From contig NZ_JAKWJS010000002.1 of assembly GCF_022761115.1 (NCBI RefSeq), positions 62,001 to 126,000 on the forward strand: a DNA stretch of 64,000 nt. The letters are read 5' to 3'. Every line of letters begins with the position of its first letter. The first letter of the stretch is position 1. Below the pieces are notes generated by a model. The model was not told the origin of the DNA. It saw only the letters and a program-made list of their open reading frames with translations, and made no database searches. Source of the DNA: Dyella sp. RRB7 (GTDB taxonomy: Bacteria > Pseudomonadota > Gammaproteobacteria > Xanthomonadales > Rhodanobacteraceae). Position numbers and translations under genes: made by a program. Of this stretch, positions 28,294 through 35,914 are shown in pieces.

Positions 28294-28902
28294 TTGGTTA
28301 ACCGAGAGTTGGACGGCAACGCATGGCAATGGTCGAAGGACATCGTTTCCTTTCACGACGAGCCCTTGGTGCTCGTTGACGAGCACGATCACGAGACGGG
28401 TTTTCTGGACAAGCTGGCTGCGCACAGCGGGCAGGGCGTGCTGCATCGGGCGTTCTCGCTGTTCGTGTTCAACTCGCAAGGCGAGCTGTTGTTGCAGCAG
28501 CGTGCCGCGGACAAGCGGCTATGGCCGGGCTTCTGGTCCAATACCTGTTGCAGCCATCCCCGCCGCGGCGAGGCCATGGACAAGGCGATCCATCGACGCC
28601 TGGGCGAAGAGCTGGGCATGCAGTGCGAGCTGGATTACCTGTTCAAGTTCCAGTACCAGGCGCAGTTCGATGACGAAGGCGCCGAGCACGAACTATGCTG
28701 GGTCTACGCAGGTCATAGCGACGCCACGCCGGTAGTCAACGTCAACGAGATTTCCGCGCTGCGCTATCTTTCGCCGGCCGCGCTCGATCAGGAAATGGCG
28801 AGCGAGCCACAGGCGTTCACGCCCTGGTTCAGGATCGAATGGGAGCGTTTGCGCCGGGAGCATCCGCAGGTGCTCGTGCCAAGGGCCATACTTCCCGCCT
28901 GA
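28294..28902 (+). CDS. idi: Isopentenyl-diphosphate delta-isomerase, type I
   Basis: Interconverts IPP and DMAPP. It is a Nudix-fold type I enzyme: SNTCCSHP carries the catalytic Cys at about residue 85-86, with metal His and Glu in the neighbouring blocks HRAFSLFVFN and AIHRRLGEELGM. About 202 residues. No ATG is available; TTG at 28294 is chosen because GAGAGG is 7 bases upstream, while the TTG at 28288 is too close to it. With IspH making both isomers, Idi balances their ratio for prenyl synthesis. It precedes hpnH by 116 bases on the same strand. Confidence 0.94.
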   Translation: MVNRELDGNAWQWSKDIVSFHDEPLVLVDEHDHETGFLDKLAAHSGQGVLHRAFSLFVFNSQGELLLQQRAADKRLWPGFWSNTCCSHPRRGEAMDKAIHRRLGEELGMQCELDYLFKFQYQAQFDDEGAEHELCWVYAGHSDATPVVNVNEISALRYLSPAALDQEMASEPQAFTPWFRIEWERLRREHPQVLVPRAILPA

Positions 28903-29018
28903 AGGTGCACGACTTCCACAAGTGGCTATACTCGGCCTCAACCACTGAACCGCTTCGGTGCGCGTCCGCCTTATGGCAGCGCCGAAGCGATCGAACGATA
29001 TGCGACGAGGAGAATCCG

Positions 29019-30161
29019 TTGGGCATTCCTCTTATTCAGCAGATCAAGATCGGGCGCTACATCCTCGGCAAGAGGATCAGCGGACAGGCACGCTACCCGC
29101 TGGCGATGATGTTGGAGCCCCTGTTCCAGTGCAATCTGGCCTGCGCCGGTTGCGGCAAGATCGATCATCCCAAGGAAATCCTGCAGAAGCGCCTGAGCGT
29201 CGAGGATGCGCTGCGCGCGGTGGACGAATGCGATGCCCCGGTGGTTTCCATTCCGGGCGGCGAGCCGTTGATCCACAAGGAGATGCCGCAGATCGTGCAG
29301 GGCATCGTGGCCCGCGAGAAATTCGTCTACCTGTGCACCAATGCGATTCTGCTGGTCAAGCATATCGACGAATACACGCCGTCGCCGTACTTCACCTGGT
29401 CGGTCCACCTGGACGGCCTGCAGAAGCGCCACGACGAATCGGTGTGCATGGAGGGAGTGTTCGACAAGGCGGTCGCGGCGATCAAGCTGGCGCTGTCGCG
29501 TGGTTTCCGCGTCACCATCAACTGCACGCTGTTCAACAACGAGCGGCCGGAGGAAATCGCGGAGTTCTTCGATTTCGCCATGTCGTTAGGGATAGAGGGC
29601 ATTACGGTGTCGCCGGGCTACAGCTACCAGCATGCGCCGCGACAGGACGTGTTTCTCGGGCGCACCGAAAGCAAGCAGCTTTTCCGCGATGTCTTCCGCA
29701 TCGGCAAGGCGCGCAAGAGCCGCTGGGTGTTCAACCAGTCGTCGATGTTCCTGGACTTCATCGCGGGCAACCAGAGCTACCAGTGCACGCCGTGGTCCAA
29801 CCCCACCTACAACATCTTCGGCTGGCAGAAGCCGTGCTACCTGCTGGTCGACGAGGGCTATGCCAAGACCTACAAGGAGCTGATGGAAGACACCGAGTGG
29901 GACAAGTACGGTGTCGGCATCAACCCCAAGTGCGATAACTGCATGGCGCATTGCGGCTTTGAGGGCAGCGCGGTCAGCGATACGTTTGCGCACCCCTTGA
30001 AGGCGGCGCGCGTGGCCATGTTCGGCCCGCGGACGGAGGGCGCCATGGCGCCTGAATTGCCGGTGCAGTATGGCGATCGGGCGGATGCCACCGCCGTGCA
30101 TATTCCGATCAGCGCGATCCAGCGGCGCAGTGCCACCACGGGCGCGGATGCCGGTCACTGA
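29019..30161 (+). CDS. hpnH: HpnH, adenosylhopane synthase (radical SAM)
   Basis: Adds the 5'-deoxyadenosyl group to the hopene side chain. The 380-residue protein begins with the family N-terminus GIPLIQQIKIGRYILG and has the radical SAM motif CNLACAGC with Cys38, Cys42 and Cys45, followed by SIPGGEPLIHKEMP. A late cysteine group CDNCMAHCG near the end is typical of HpnH. The start is TTG at 29019 with GAGGAGA 6 bases upstream; an open extension back to 28839 overlaps idi and has no similarity. hpnB follows after 5 bases, so the two are co-transcribed. Confidence 0.95.
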   Translation: MGIPLIQQIKIGRYILGKRISGQARYPLAMMLEPLFQCNLACAGCGKIDHPKEILQKRLSVEDALRAVDECDAPVVSIPGGEPLIHKEMPQIVQGIVAREKFVYLCTNAILLVKHIDEYTPSPYFTWSVHLDGLQKRHDESVCMEGVFDKAVAAIKLALSRGFRVTINCTLFNNERPEEIAEFFDFAMSLGIEGITVSPGYSYQHAPRQDVFLGRTESKQLFRDVFRIGKARKSRWVFNQSSMFLDFIAGNQSYQCTPWSNPTYNIFGWQKPCYLLVDEGYAKTYKELMEDTEWDKYGVGINPKCDNCMAHCGFEGSAVSDTFAHPLKAARVAMFGPRTEGAMAPELPVQYGDRADATAVHIPISAIQRRSATTGADAGH

Positions 30162-30166
30162 GTTCG

Positions 30167-31270
30167 ATGTTCACCCTGGCATGCGCGCTGGTGGCGGCCG
30201 TGATGTGGGTCGGGCTGCTGTTGGCGCCATGGCGACCGTGGAGTACGCGCGAGCGGCTTGAGGCAGATCCCGCTGCCGAAGGCGTCGACCTTGCCGGGAT
30301 CACCGTGTTGATCCCGGCGCGCAACGAAGCCGACGTGATCGGCAGCGTGCTGGCCGGCCTGCAGGCGCAGGGCAAGGGCCTGCAGATCATCGTGGTGGAT
30401 GACCAGTCCGGCGATGCCACGGCGGCCATCGCCGCCTCGTTTCCGCATACCCGCGTAATCAGTGGTGAACCTTTGCCGCCCGGCTGGGCCGGCAAGCTAT
30501 GGGCGTTGGAGCAAGGCAGCCGGCACGTGCAGACGCCGATGACGCTGCTGCTCGATGCCGATATCCAGTTGCAGCACGGCCTGCTGCCGACGCTGCTCGA
30601 ACACAAGCGGCGCGAACAACGCCAGCTGGTATCGCTGATGGCGGACCTGCGTCGAACCAGCTTCTGGGATCGCCTGCTGCTGCCCGTGTTCGTGTATTAC
30701 TTCAAGCTGCTTTATCCCTTCGCACTGTCCAATTCCCGTCATCGCGCCGTGGCGGCTGCGGCGGGTGGATGCATCCTGGTCGATACCGACGTATTGCATC
30801 GCATCGGTGCGTTCGCCAGCCTGCGCGATGCGCTGATCGACGACTGTACGCTGGCCCGCCAGGTCAAGCAGGCGGGCTACCGCACCTGGCTGGGGCTGAG
30901 TCGCGATGTCGTCAGCCTGCGCCCTTACGGAAGCCTGGGTTCCATCCACCAGATGGTGGCGAGATCCGCCTTCACCCAGCTGGGTTATTCCACCGGGATG
31001 CTGCTGCTGGTGACCGCCGTCTTCGCGCTCGCCTATGGCGCGCCGCTGGCCTTGCTGGCGTCGCCGCATGTCTGGCCATTGGCCTGGACGGCCTGGGCCG
31101 CCATGACGGTAAGCTATCTGCCGATGCTGCGCTATTACCGCATGTCGGGCTGGTGGTCCCTGCTGCTTCCACTCAGTGCCTTGCTGTATCTGGGCATGAC
31201 CTGGAGTTCGGCCATGCGCTACTGGCGCGGCGTGCGCTCGCAATGGAAGGGGCGCGTGTATAGCCACTGA
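30167..31270 (+). CDS. hpnB: HpnB, hopanoid-associated glycosyltransferase
   Basis: A 367-residue family 2 glycosyltransferase with an N-terminal membrane helix, the nucleotide-binding VLIPARNEADVIGSVL, VVDDQSGDATAAIA, GWAGKLWALEQG, the DxD-like LLLDADIQL and the catalytic-type block IDDCTLARQVKQAG, then C-terminal membrane helices. HpnB is a regular member of hopanoid clusters but its sugar donor and acceptor are not firmly known. It directly follows hpnH and converges with the metallo-hydrolase gene, marking the end of the hopanoid region. Confidence 0.92.
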   Translation: MFTLACALVAAVMWVGLLLAPWRPWSTRERLEADPAAEGVDLAGITVLIPARNEADVIGSVLAGLQAQGKGLQIIVVDDQSGDATAAIAASFPHTRVISGEPLPPGWAGKLWALEQGSRHVQTPMTLLLDADIQLQHGLLPTLLEHKRREQRQLVSLMADLRRTSFWDRLLLPVFVYYFKLLYPFALSNSRHRAVAAAAGGCILVDTDVLHRIGAFASLRDALIDDCTLARQVKQAGYRTWLGLSRDVVSLRPYGSLGSIHQMVARSAFTQLGYSTGMLLLVTAVFALAYGAPLALLASPHVWPLAWTAWAAMTVSYLPMLRYYRMSGWWSLLLPLSALLYLGMTWSSAMRYWRGVRSQWKGRVYSH

Positions 31271-31275
31271 CTGGT

Positions 31276-32679
31276 TCAGGCAAGCGCCACCGGGGTGTTC
31301 AGTTCCGGCAATGCGACCTGGAATGCGCGGGCCGTCAGGGTGTCGTTCATCACGCGCATGCCGCGCTCCTGCTCGCCGTGCACCAGCATCACCAGACGAC
31401 GAGCCGAATCGCCAAGCCAGTTCAGCAGGCCATCGTGATCGGCATGCGCGGAAAAGCCGTTGATCGTATGGATGCTGGCATTGACCTGGATGATTTCGTC
31501 GAATATGCGCACGCGGCGGGCGCCATCGACGATGCGGCGGCCCAGCGTGCCGTTCGCGGCATAGCCTACGAACACCACGCTGCTTTTGTCGCGCCACAGG
31601 TTGTGCTTCAGGTGATGGCGCACGCGCCCGCCCGTGCACATGCCCGAACCGGCGATGATGATGGCGCCGCCTTCGATCCGGTTGATGGCCATCGACTCCG
31701 ACGCGTCGCGGGTGAAATGCAGGTTGGGTGTGGCAAACGGGTCGTCATGGCTGAGTTCTTCGGCAAAGGCTTCCCTGAGACCTTCGGGATGGCGCCGGAA
31801 TATTTCCGTGGCCGAGATGGCCATGGGTGAGTCGAGGAAGATCGGCGTGCCCTGCGGAAGGTGGCCGTCCTTGGTGCCTCGATGCAGGTAATAGAGAATC
31901 TCTTGCGCCCGCTCCAGCGCAAAGCTTGGTATGACGACATTGCCTCCGCGTGCCAGCGTCCGGCTGATTGCTTCGTAGAATTCGTCGATGGATTCGGCCA
32001 GCGAGCGATGGTTTCGGTCGCCGTAGGTGGACTCCATCACGACATAGTCTGCCGCGGGCGCCGGGTTGGGGTCGCGCAGAATGTCGCGCCCACTGCAGCC
32101 AACGTCGCCGGAAAAGACGATGCGTCGCGTCGCGTCGCCGTCCTCCAGGCTGAGCAGGATGCAGGCCGAGCCAAGGATATGCCCTGCATCGATGAATTCC
32201 GCATGGATGCCGCCGGTGATCTGGATGGCTTGGTTATAGGGCACTGCTTCAGCGAACAGGTCGAGGGTTCGCAGGACATCTTCGAGGGTGAAGAGTGGAT
32301 CGCGCTCGGCCTCGCCGCGTCGATGGCGCAAGCGCGACGCGCGTGCGGCGTCTTCCTCCTGCAGCCGGGCCGCGTCCATCAGCACGACGCGCGCCAGCTC
32401 ACGGGTTGCCGCAGTCGCGTAGATGGGGCCCTTGAAGCCCTGCTTGACCAGGCGGGGGATGCGTCCGCAATGATCGAGATGCGCGTGGGTCAACAGCAAC
32501 GCGTCGATGCCGTGGGGATCGAAACCGAAAGCTTCGGCGTTGGCCGCCTCCTCGTCGCGCCGCCCCTGGAACAGGCCGCAGTCGACCAGTACCTGGTGAT
32601 CGCCGCACTGGATGCGATGGCATGATCCGGTGACCTCTCTGGCGGCACCATGGCAGCTGTACACGATCTTCGACGGCAT
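31276..32679 (-). CDS. MBL-fold beta-CASP RNA-metabolising hydrolase
   Basis: A 467-residue metallo-beta-lactamase-fold protein with the beta-CASP insertion, the family of CPSF-73 and RNase J-like nucleases. The N-terminus GAAREVTGSCHRI, the metal motif THAHLDHCGRIP, FSGDVGCSGRDIL, ESTYGDRNH, the beta-CASP Lys/Arg block IPSFALERAQEILYYL, and the C-terminal GFSAHADHDGLLNWL are present. GAAGG precedes the ATG. It lies 68 bases downstream of a universal stress protein gene on the same strand and may be the last gene of that unit. Similar genes occur in low-oxygen clusters of other proteobacteria; its RNA target is unknown. Confidence 0.9.
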   Translation of the reverse strand: MPSKIVYSCHGAAREVTGSCHRIQCGDHQVLVDCGLFQGRRDEEAANAEAFGFDPHGIDALLLTHAHLDHCGRIPRLVKQGFKGPIYATAATRELARVVLMDAARLQEEDAARASRLRHRRGEAERDPLFTLEDVLRTLDLFAEAVPYNQAIQITGGIHAEFIDAGHILGSACILLSLEDGDATRRIVFSGDVGCSGRDILRDPNPAPAADYVVMESTYGDRNHRSLAESIDEFYEAISRTLARGGNVVIPSFALERAQEILYYLHRGTKDGHLPQGTPIFLDSPMAISATEIFRRHPEGLREAFAEELSHDDPFATPNLHFTRDASESMAINRIEGGAIIIAGSGMCTGGRVRHHLKHNLWRDKSSVVFVGYAANGTLGRRIVDGARRVRIFDEIIQVNASIHTINGFSAHADHDGLLNWLGDSARRLVMLVHGEQERGMRVMNDTLTARAFQVALPELNTPVALA

Positions 32680-32747
32680 CGGTGATGGCCTTCTATGGAA
32701 TGCCTGAAGCTGGCGGCTCAAGCGGTGGGTGCGCCGAGGCTTTCGCC

Positions 32748-33620
32748 TCAATGCTGCACCAGCATGGGAATGGAAGCGTGATGCAACAGATAGCGGGTGG
32801 CCCCGCCCAGCGCTCGCTCGCGCAGGCGTGATCGTCCGTAGGCGCCGGTCACCAGCAAGTCGGCACGCTCCTGTACCGCCAGCCGCCAGATGGCACTGCC
32901 CGCCTCGCGCGGCGTCACATGGATTCGATGTGTCTTTGCCGGCACATCGTGCGTAAGCAGGTAGTTCAGGGGAAAGAAGGGTGGATCCTGCCCCGGGTCA
33001 TCATCGTAATGCGGAGTCTCGCCATCGATCAGGATGACTTCCCGGGCGGCCTTGGCGAAGGGCAGGGCGGCGTGAATGGCGCGAACGGATTCAATGCTGC
33101 CGTTCCAGGCGATGACGACGCGCTTGAAGTCAGCGTTGCCATCCCAGAAGGGCGGCAATACGAGGCACGGCGACCGGCAGGCCACCAGGGCTTCGCCCAG
33201 GGCATCAAACAGCGAAGGTTCCTGCAGAATATCCCGTTCGAGCACGATGAGATCATGCCAGGCGCCCACCTGGCGCATGGTGCTGGCGATGCTGGCGCGA
33301 GTCACCGACCAGGAGGCGGAGCGCACCCCCATGCTCCTCGCGGTTGCCCGAAATGCGTCGCGGTCGGCATGGTTTTCCTGGGGCACGTCCATCAGCATGG
33401 CCAGCGCGCTCGGGTCGATGTCGCTGCCATGGATACCGCGAAGCGAGATATCGACGTAGCAGCCGGTGACATGGCCGCCGAATCTGGCCGATAGCGCCAG
33501 CGCGGTCAGGGCGGCCGAACTCCAGGGCCCTGTCGAGGTGACCAGGGCGACGATATCTTCCATGGGGCCACTGCTGCGATTGTCCATGGTGTGCATTGCC
33601 TCCGGGGCGGCATCGCTCAT
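32748..33620 (-). CDS. Tandem-domain universal stress protein
   Basis: A 290-residue protein with two UspA domains. The first (about residues 20-145) lacks a clear nucleotide loop. The second (about 160-290) begins VVIAWNGSIESVRAI and ends with GAYGRSRLRERALGGATRYLL, a partly changed GxxGxxxxxxxxxG(S/T) site. GGGGG lies before the ATG of MSDAAPEAM; upstream in-frame starts overlap the spacer and are unlikely. It follows the GNAT gene by 34 bases, probably in one unit under the FNR-like box at 34311. Usp proteins bind ATP or act as dimers in starvation and oxygen limitation. Confidence 0.88.
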   Translation of the reverse strand: MSDAAPEAMHTMDNRSSGPMEDIVALVTSTGPWSSAALTALALSARFGGHVTGCYVDISLRGIHGSDIDPSALAMLMDVPQENHADRDAFRATARSMGVRSASWSVTRASIASTMRQVGAWHDLIVLERDILQEPSLFDALGEALVACRSPCLVLPPFWDGNADFKRVVIAWNGSIESVRAIHAALPFAKAAREVILIDGETPHYDDDPGQDPPFFPLNYLLTHDVPAKTHRIHVTPREAGSAIWRLAVQERADLLVTGAYGRSRLRERALGGATRYLLHHASIPMLVQH

Positions 33621-33654
33621 GCAGCTACCCCCGATGTGAGAAATGACGTGGAGG

Positions 33655-34233
33655 TCATAGATCGAGCGTATGAACCACCTGGGTGGCATCCGATGGATCC
33701 ATCTCACGATGGAAGCCAAGATAGTCGGCCAGGTCACGCATGCGCTGATTGCTGGCGGCGTCCAGCGAAAGCATGCGCTTGAATCCGTTTCGGCGGGCGA
33801 CATCGATGAGATGACGCATCAGCAGCACGCCAAGGCCCTTTTGCTGCCAGTCGTCCGCCACGGTGACCGCGCACTCGCAGCACTTGTCGTCATCGGTGGC
33901 GCTGTAGCGACTGACCCCGATCTCTTTCAGCACGCCGTTGTCGTGAACAAGTGCGATGAATGCCGTTCGCTTTGGGTAGTCCAGGTCCATCAGCTGATCG
34001 ATCTGCGCCACGCTCACCTGCTTGAAGTCGCCAAGGAAGCGCAGGCGCCGCGCGTGATGCGACAGGCCATTGACGAAAGCCAATTCGCGTTCCCTGTCGG
34101 CTTCTCGCAGCGGGCGGATCAGCACAGGCGTGCCATCGCGGAGCGTATCGGTCCAGTGATCACCCGCGATGGCTTCCGGAAAGTTGGAAAAGGGGCTGGC
34201 CTGGTGCTGGTTGCTATCGCTGGGGCTGGACAT
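33655..34233 (-). CDS. GNAT-family N-acetyltransferase
   Basis: A 192-residue acetyltransferase with a DGTPVLIRPLREADRERE beginning and the acetyl-CoA loop WQQKGLGVLLMRHLIDVARRNGFKRM (Q/RxxGxG/A). The fold resembles the catalytic domain of the protein acetyltransferase Pat/YfiQ, without the large acyl-CoA synthetase-like part. It is first in a probable unit with the stress protein and the beta-CASP hydrolase. A perfect FNR-type palindrome lies about 85 bases upstream of the start. Its target (protein or small molecule) is unknown. Confidence 0.85.
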   Translation of the reverse strand: MSSPSDSNQHQASPFSNFPEAIAGDHWTDTLRDGTPVLIRPLREADRERELAFVNGLSHHARRLRFLGDFKQVSVAQIDQLMDLDYPKRTAFIALVHDNGVLKEIGVSRYSATDDDKCCECAVTVADDWQQKGLGVLLMRHLIDVARRNGFKRMLSLDAASNQRMRDLADYLGFHREMDPSDATQVVHTLDL

Positions 34234-34310
34234 GGCACGCTCTCGGTTTGATCGGATGACGGGACGGCTTACCGGTATGTCTAGTTCTATCGTCCGCGGC
34301 GGCGCGCGGA

Positions 34311-34324
34311 TTGATCCGCATCAA
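34311..34324 (-). promoter_or_regulatory. FNR/Anr/Dnr box, perfect
   Basis: TTGATCCGCATCAA is a perfect match to the TTGAT-N4-ATCAA consensus. Its centre is about 85 bases before the GNAT start. A TAGAAC hexamer at 34284-34289 (minus strand) lies about 31 bases downstream of the centre, near the place expected for a -10 element in a class II FNR promoter. Confidence 0.75.
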
Positions 34325-34357
34325 TGACCTGCCGCCGCGGCGGGCCGGTTGTCGCCA

Positions 34358-34786
34358 TTAGCGGCAGATCAGTACGGGGATATTGCTATGAAGCAGAACG
34401 CTCTGGGTCTCGCTGCCCAGCAGCAAGCGCGTCAAGCCTCTTCGTCCATGCGCACCCATGACGATCAAGTCGCAGGACTTTTCGCGGGCCACCTGGACGA
34501 TAACGTCCCATGGCTCGCCGCCATGCATGGCCAGGCAGTCGCAGGGCACGCCGGCCCTGTCGGTTTCCGCCTGTACGGCCGATAGGCAGTGCTCGGCGCG
34601 ATCCGTGCCGTCCTGGACGGAAAAGGGCCGGCTTTGGCCGGAAACATACGGCTCGGCCAGCTCGGGCAATATCACGTAAAGCGCGAACAGCCGCGCGCCG
34701 CAGAGCCTGGCCAGTTCGATCGCCTTTTCGGTAGCCCGCGTGGAGATGTCAGATCCGTCCACAGGAAGAAGAATGCGCTTGAACAT
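34358..34786 (-). CDS. Universal stress protein (single domain, ATP-binding type)
   Basis: A 142-residue UspA-domain protein. MFKRILLPVDGSDIS starts the fold with the conserved Asp, and the C-terminal GAHGRRGLTRLLLGSETQSVLL is the full ATP-binding motif (GxxGxxxxxxxxxG(S/T)). AAGAGG sits 5 bases before the ATG. The gene stands alone between the GNAT promoter and the PRPP synthetase-like gene; an FNR-like box lies 168 bases upstream. Confidence 0.93.
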   Translation of the reverse strand: MFKRILLPVDGSDISTRATEKAIELARLCGARLFALYVILPELAEPYVSGQSRPFSVQDGTDRAEHCLSAVQAETDRAGVPCDCLAMHGGEPWDVIVQVAREKSCDLIVMGAHGRRGLTRLLLGSETQSVLLHSNIPVLICR

Positions 34787-34947
34787 ATAGCCTCTTGCCA
34801 GCTCGGATGCCTTGCCGGCGCCGGTGGGCCTAATCGCCGGAGACGCCGGTTTGCTTTTTCGCCGCGGGCGTCCAGGTCGGCCTGTCAGGGCGAATGCAGT
34901 GGTGGAACCATTCGCGTGCCATCGTGCGCCCGGGACATCAGGCCGTA

Positions 34948-34961
34948 TTGATGGATGTCAA
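34948..34961 (-). promoter_or_regulatory. FNR-like box (one mismatch)
   Basis: TTGATGGATGTCAA differs from TTGAT-N4-ATCAA at one base. It lies in the 240-base gap upstream of the universal stress protein gene at 34786, centre about 168 bases from its start, which would imply a long leader of about 125 bases. Confidence 0.6.
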
Positions 34962-35026
34962 TGTCTGCTTGATCTTCAGCGTGAGCACTGGGCTCGTGCT
35001 GGGCGATTTCATCCGTCTGGGCGGCA

Positions 35027-35914
35027 TCAGAAGCCGGCGATGGCCTGGGCTACCAGGTGAGTGATATCGATGACTCCATTTTCCTGGACGATGCTGTTGG
35101 TCGTGACGATCCGCGATGCGCCGGCATTCAAGATGAGCTGCCTTGCCCCCGCCTCGAAGATGCCATGGACGGCGATGCAGATCGATGGTGGAAGATTCAA
35201 TAGCCTCAGTTGCGCTGCGTTTTCGGCCATGGTGTGACCGCTCGATATGATGTCGTCGACCAGTACCGGGGTGTGATTGGCGAACTGCGCGGCATGTGGA
35301 ATGGGCAGGTTGACCGATACATGCCTATCGTCCTTGCGGACCTTGCTGGCGACGATGAGCGGGGCGTCCACCAATGTTGCTATCTCGCCCGCCCACTGCG
35401 CACTTTCTTCGTCAGGGCCAATAATGAGCGGCCGCACGACGTTGGTTAGGATCCAGTCGGCGATGGTTGGGGCCACATGCAGCGTGTGGCCATGGGCCAG
35501 CCCCGCTTCGGCCAAGGTCGCATGGCGGTGAAGGTGCGGGTCGGCAGCAAGCACCCAGTCGAAATAGGGGGTAAGCAGTTTGCCCAGGATGCGCGAAGAC
35601 ACCGCCTCTCCCGGATGAAAGCGCGCGTCTTGCCTCATATAGGCGAGGTAAGGCGCTACCAGGCCGACGCGCGATGCGCCAAGTTCCCGTAGCGTGTCCG
35701 CCGCCTGAAGCAACGGAAAGATCTTGGGGTCCGGGCGATCGAGCGTGCACACCAGCAAGGCTTCACCCTTGTCTTCCGGCTCGGCCAACGTAATGAGCGC
35801 CTCGTCATCGGGAAAGCGGTGCAGGGAAAGTGCCCGCCTTGGCCAGCTTCCATGGATGGCGATCTGGTCGGCAAAGGCTTCATTGCCTGGCATCGCGTAA
35901 ACGGCATAGCTCAT
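35027..35914 (-). CDS. Ribose-phosphate pyrophosphokinase-like protein
   Basis: A 295-residue PRPP synthetase homologue. FPDDEALI corresponds to the ATP-site FPDGE block, PYLAYMRQDARFHPGEAVSSRILGKLL to the catalytic YxRQD...RE region, SKVRKDDRHVSV to the flexible catalytic loop, and VLVDDIISSGHTMAENAAQL to the PRPP-binding loop. It is shorter and more divergent than housekeeping Prs (about 315 residues), so the genome probably has another true Prs. It overlaps the phosphorylase stop by 4 bases (ATGA) and should act with it. Catalysis of PRPP synthesis or use of a related pentose bisphosphate is inferred. Confidence 0.85.
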   Translation of the reverse strand: MSYAVYAMPGNEAFADQIAIHGSWPRRALSLHRFPDDEALITLAEPEDKGEALLVCTLDRPDPKIFPLLQAADTLRELGASRVGLVAPYLAYMRQDARFHPGEAVSSRILGKLLTPYFDWVLAADPHLHRHATLAEAGLAHGHTLHVAPTIADWILTNVVRPLIIGPDEESAQWAGEIATLVDAPLIVASKVRKDDRHVSVNLPIPHAAQFANHTPVLVDDIISSGHTMAENAAQLRLLNLPPSICIAVHGIFEAGARQLILNAGASRIVTTNSIVQENGVIDITHLVAQAIAGF

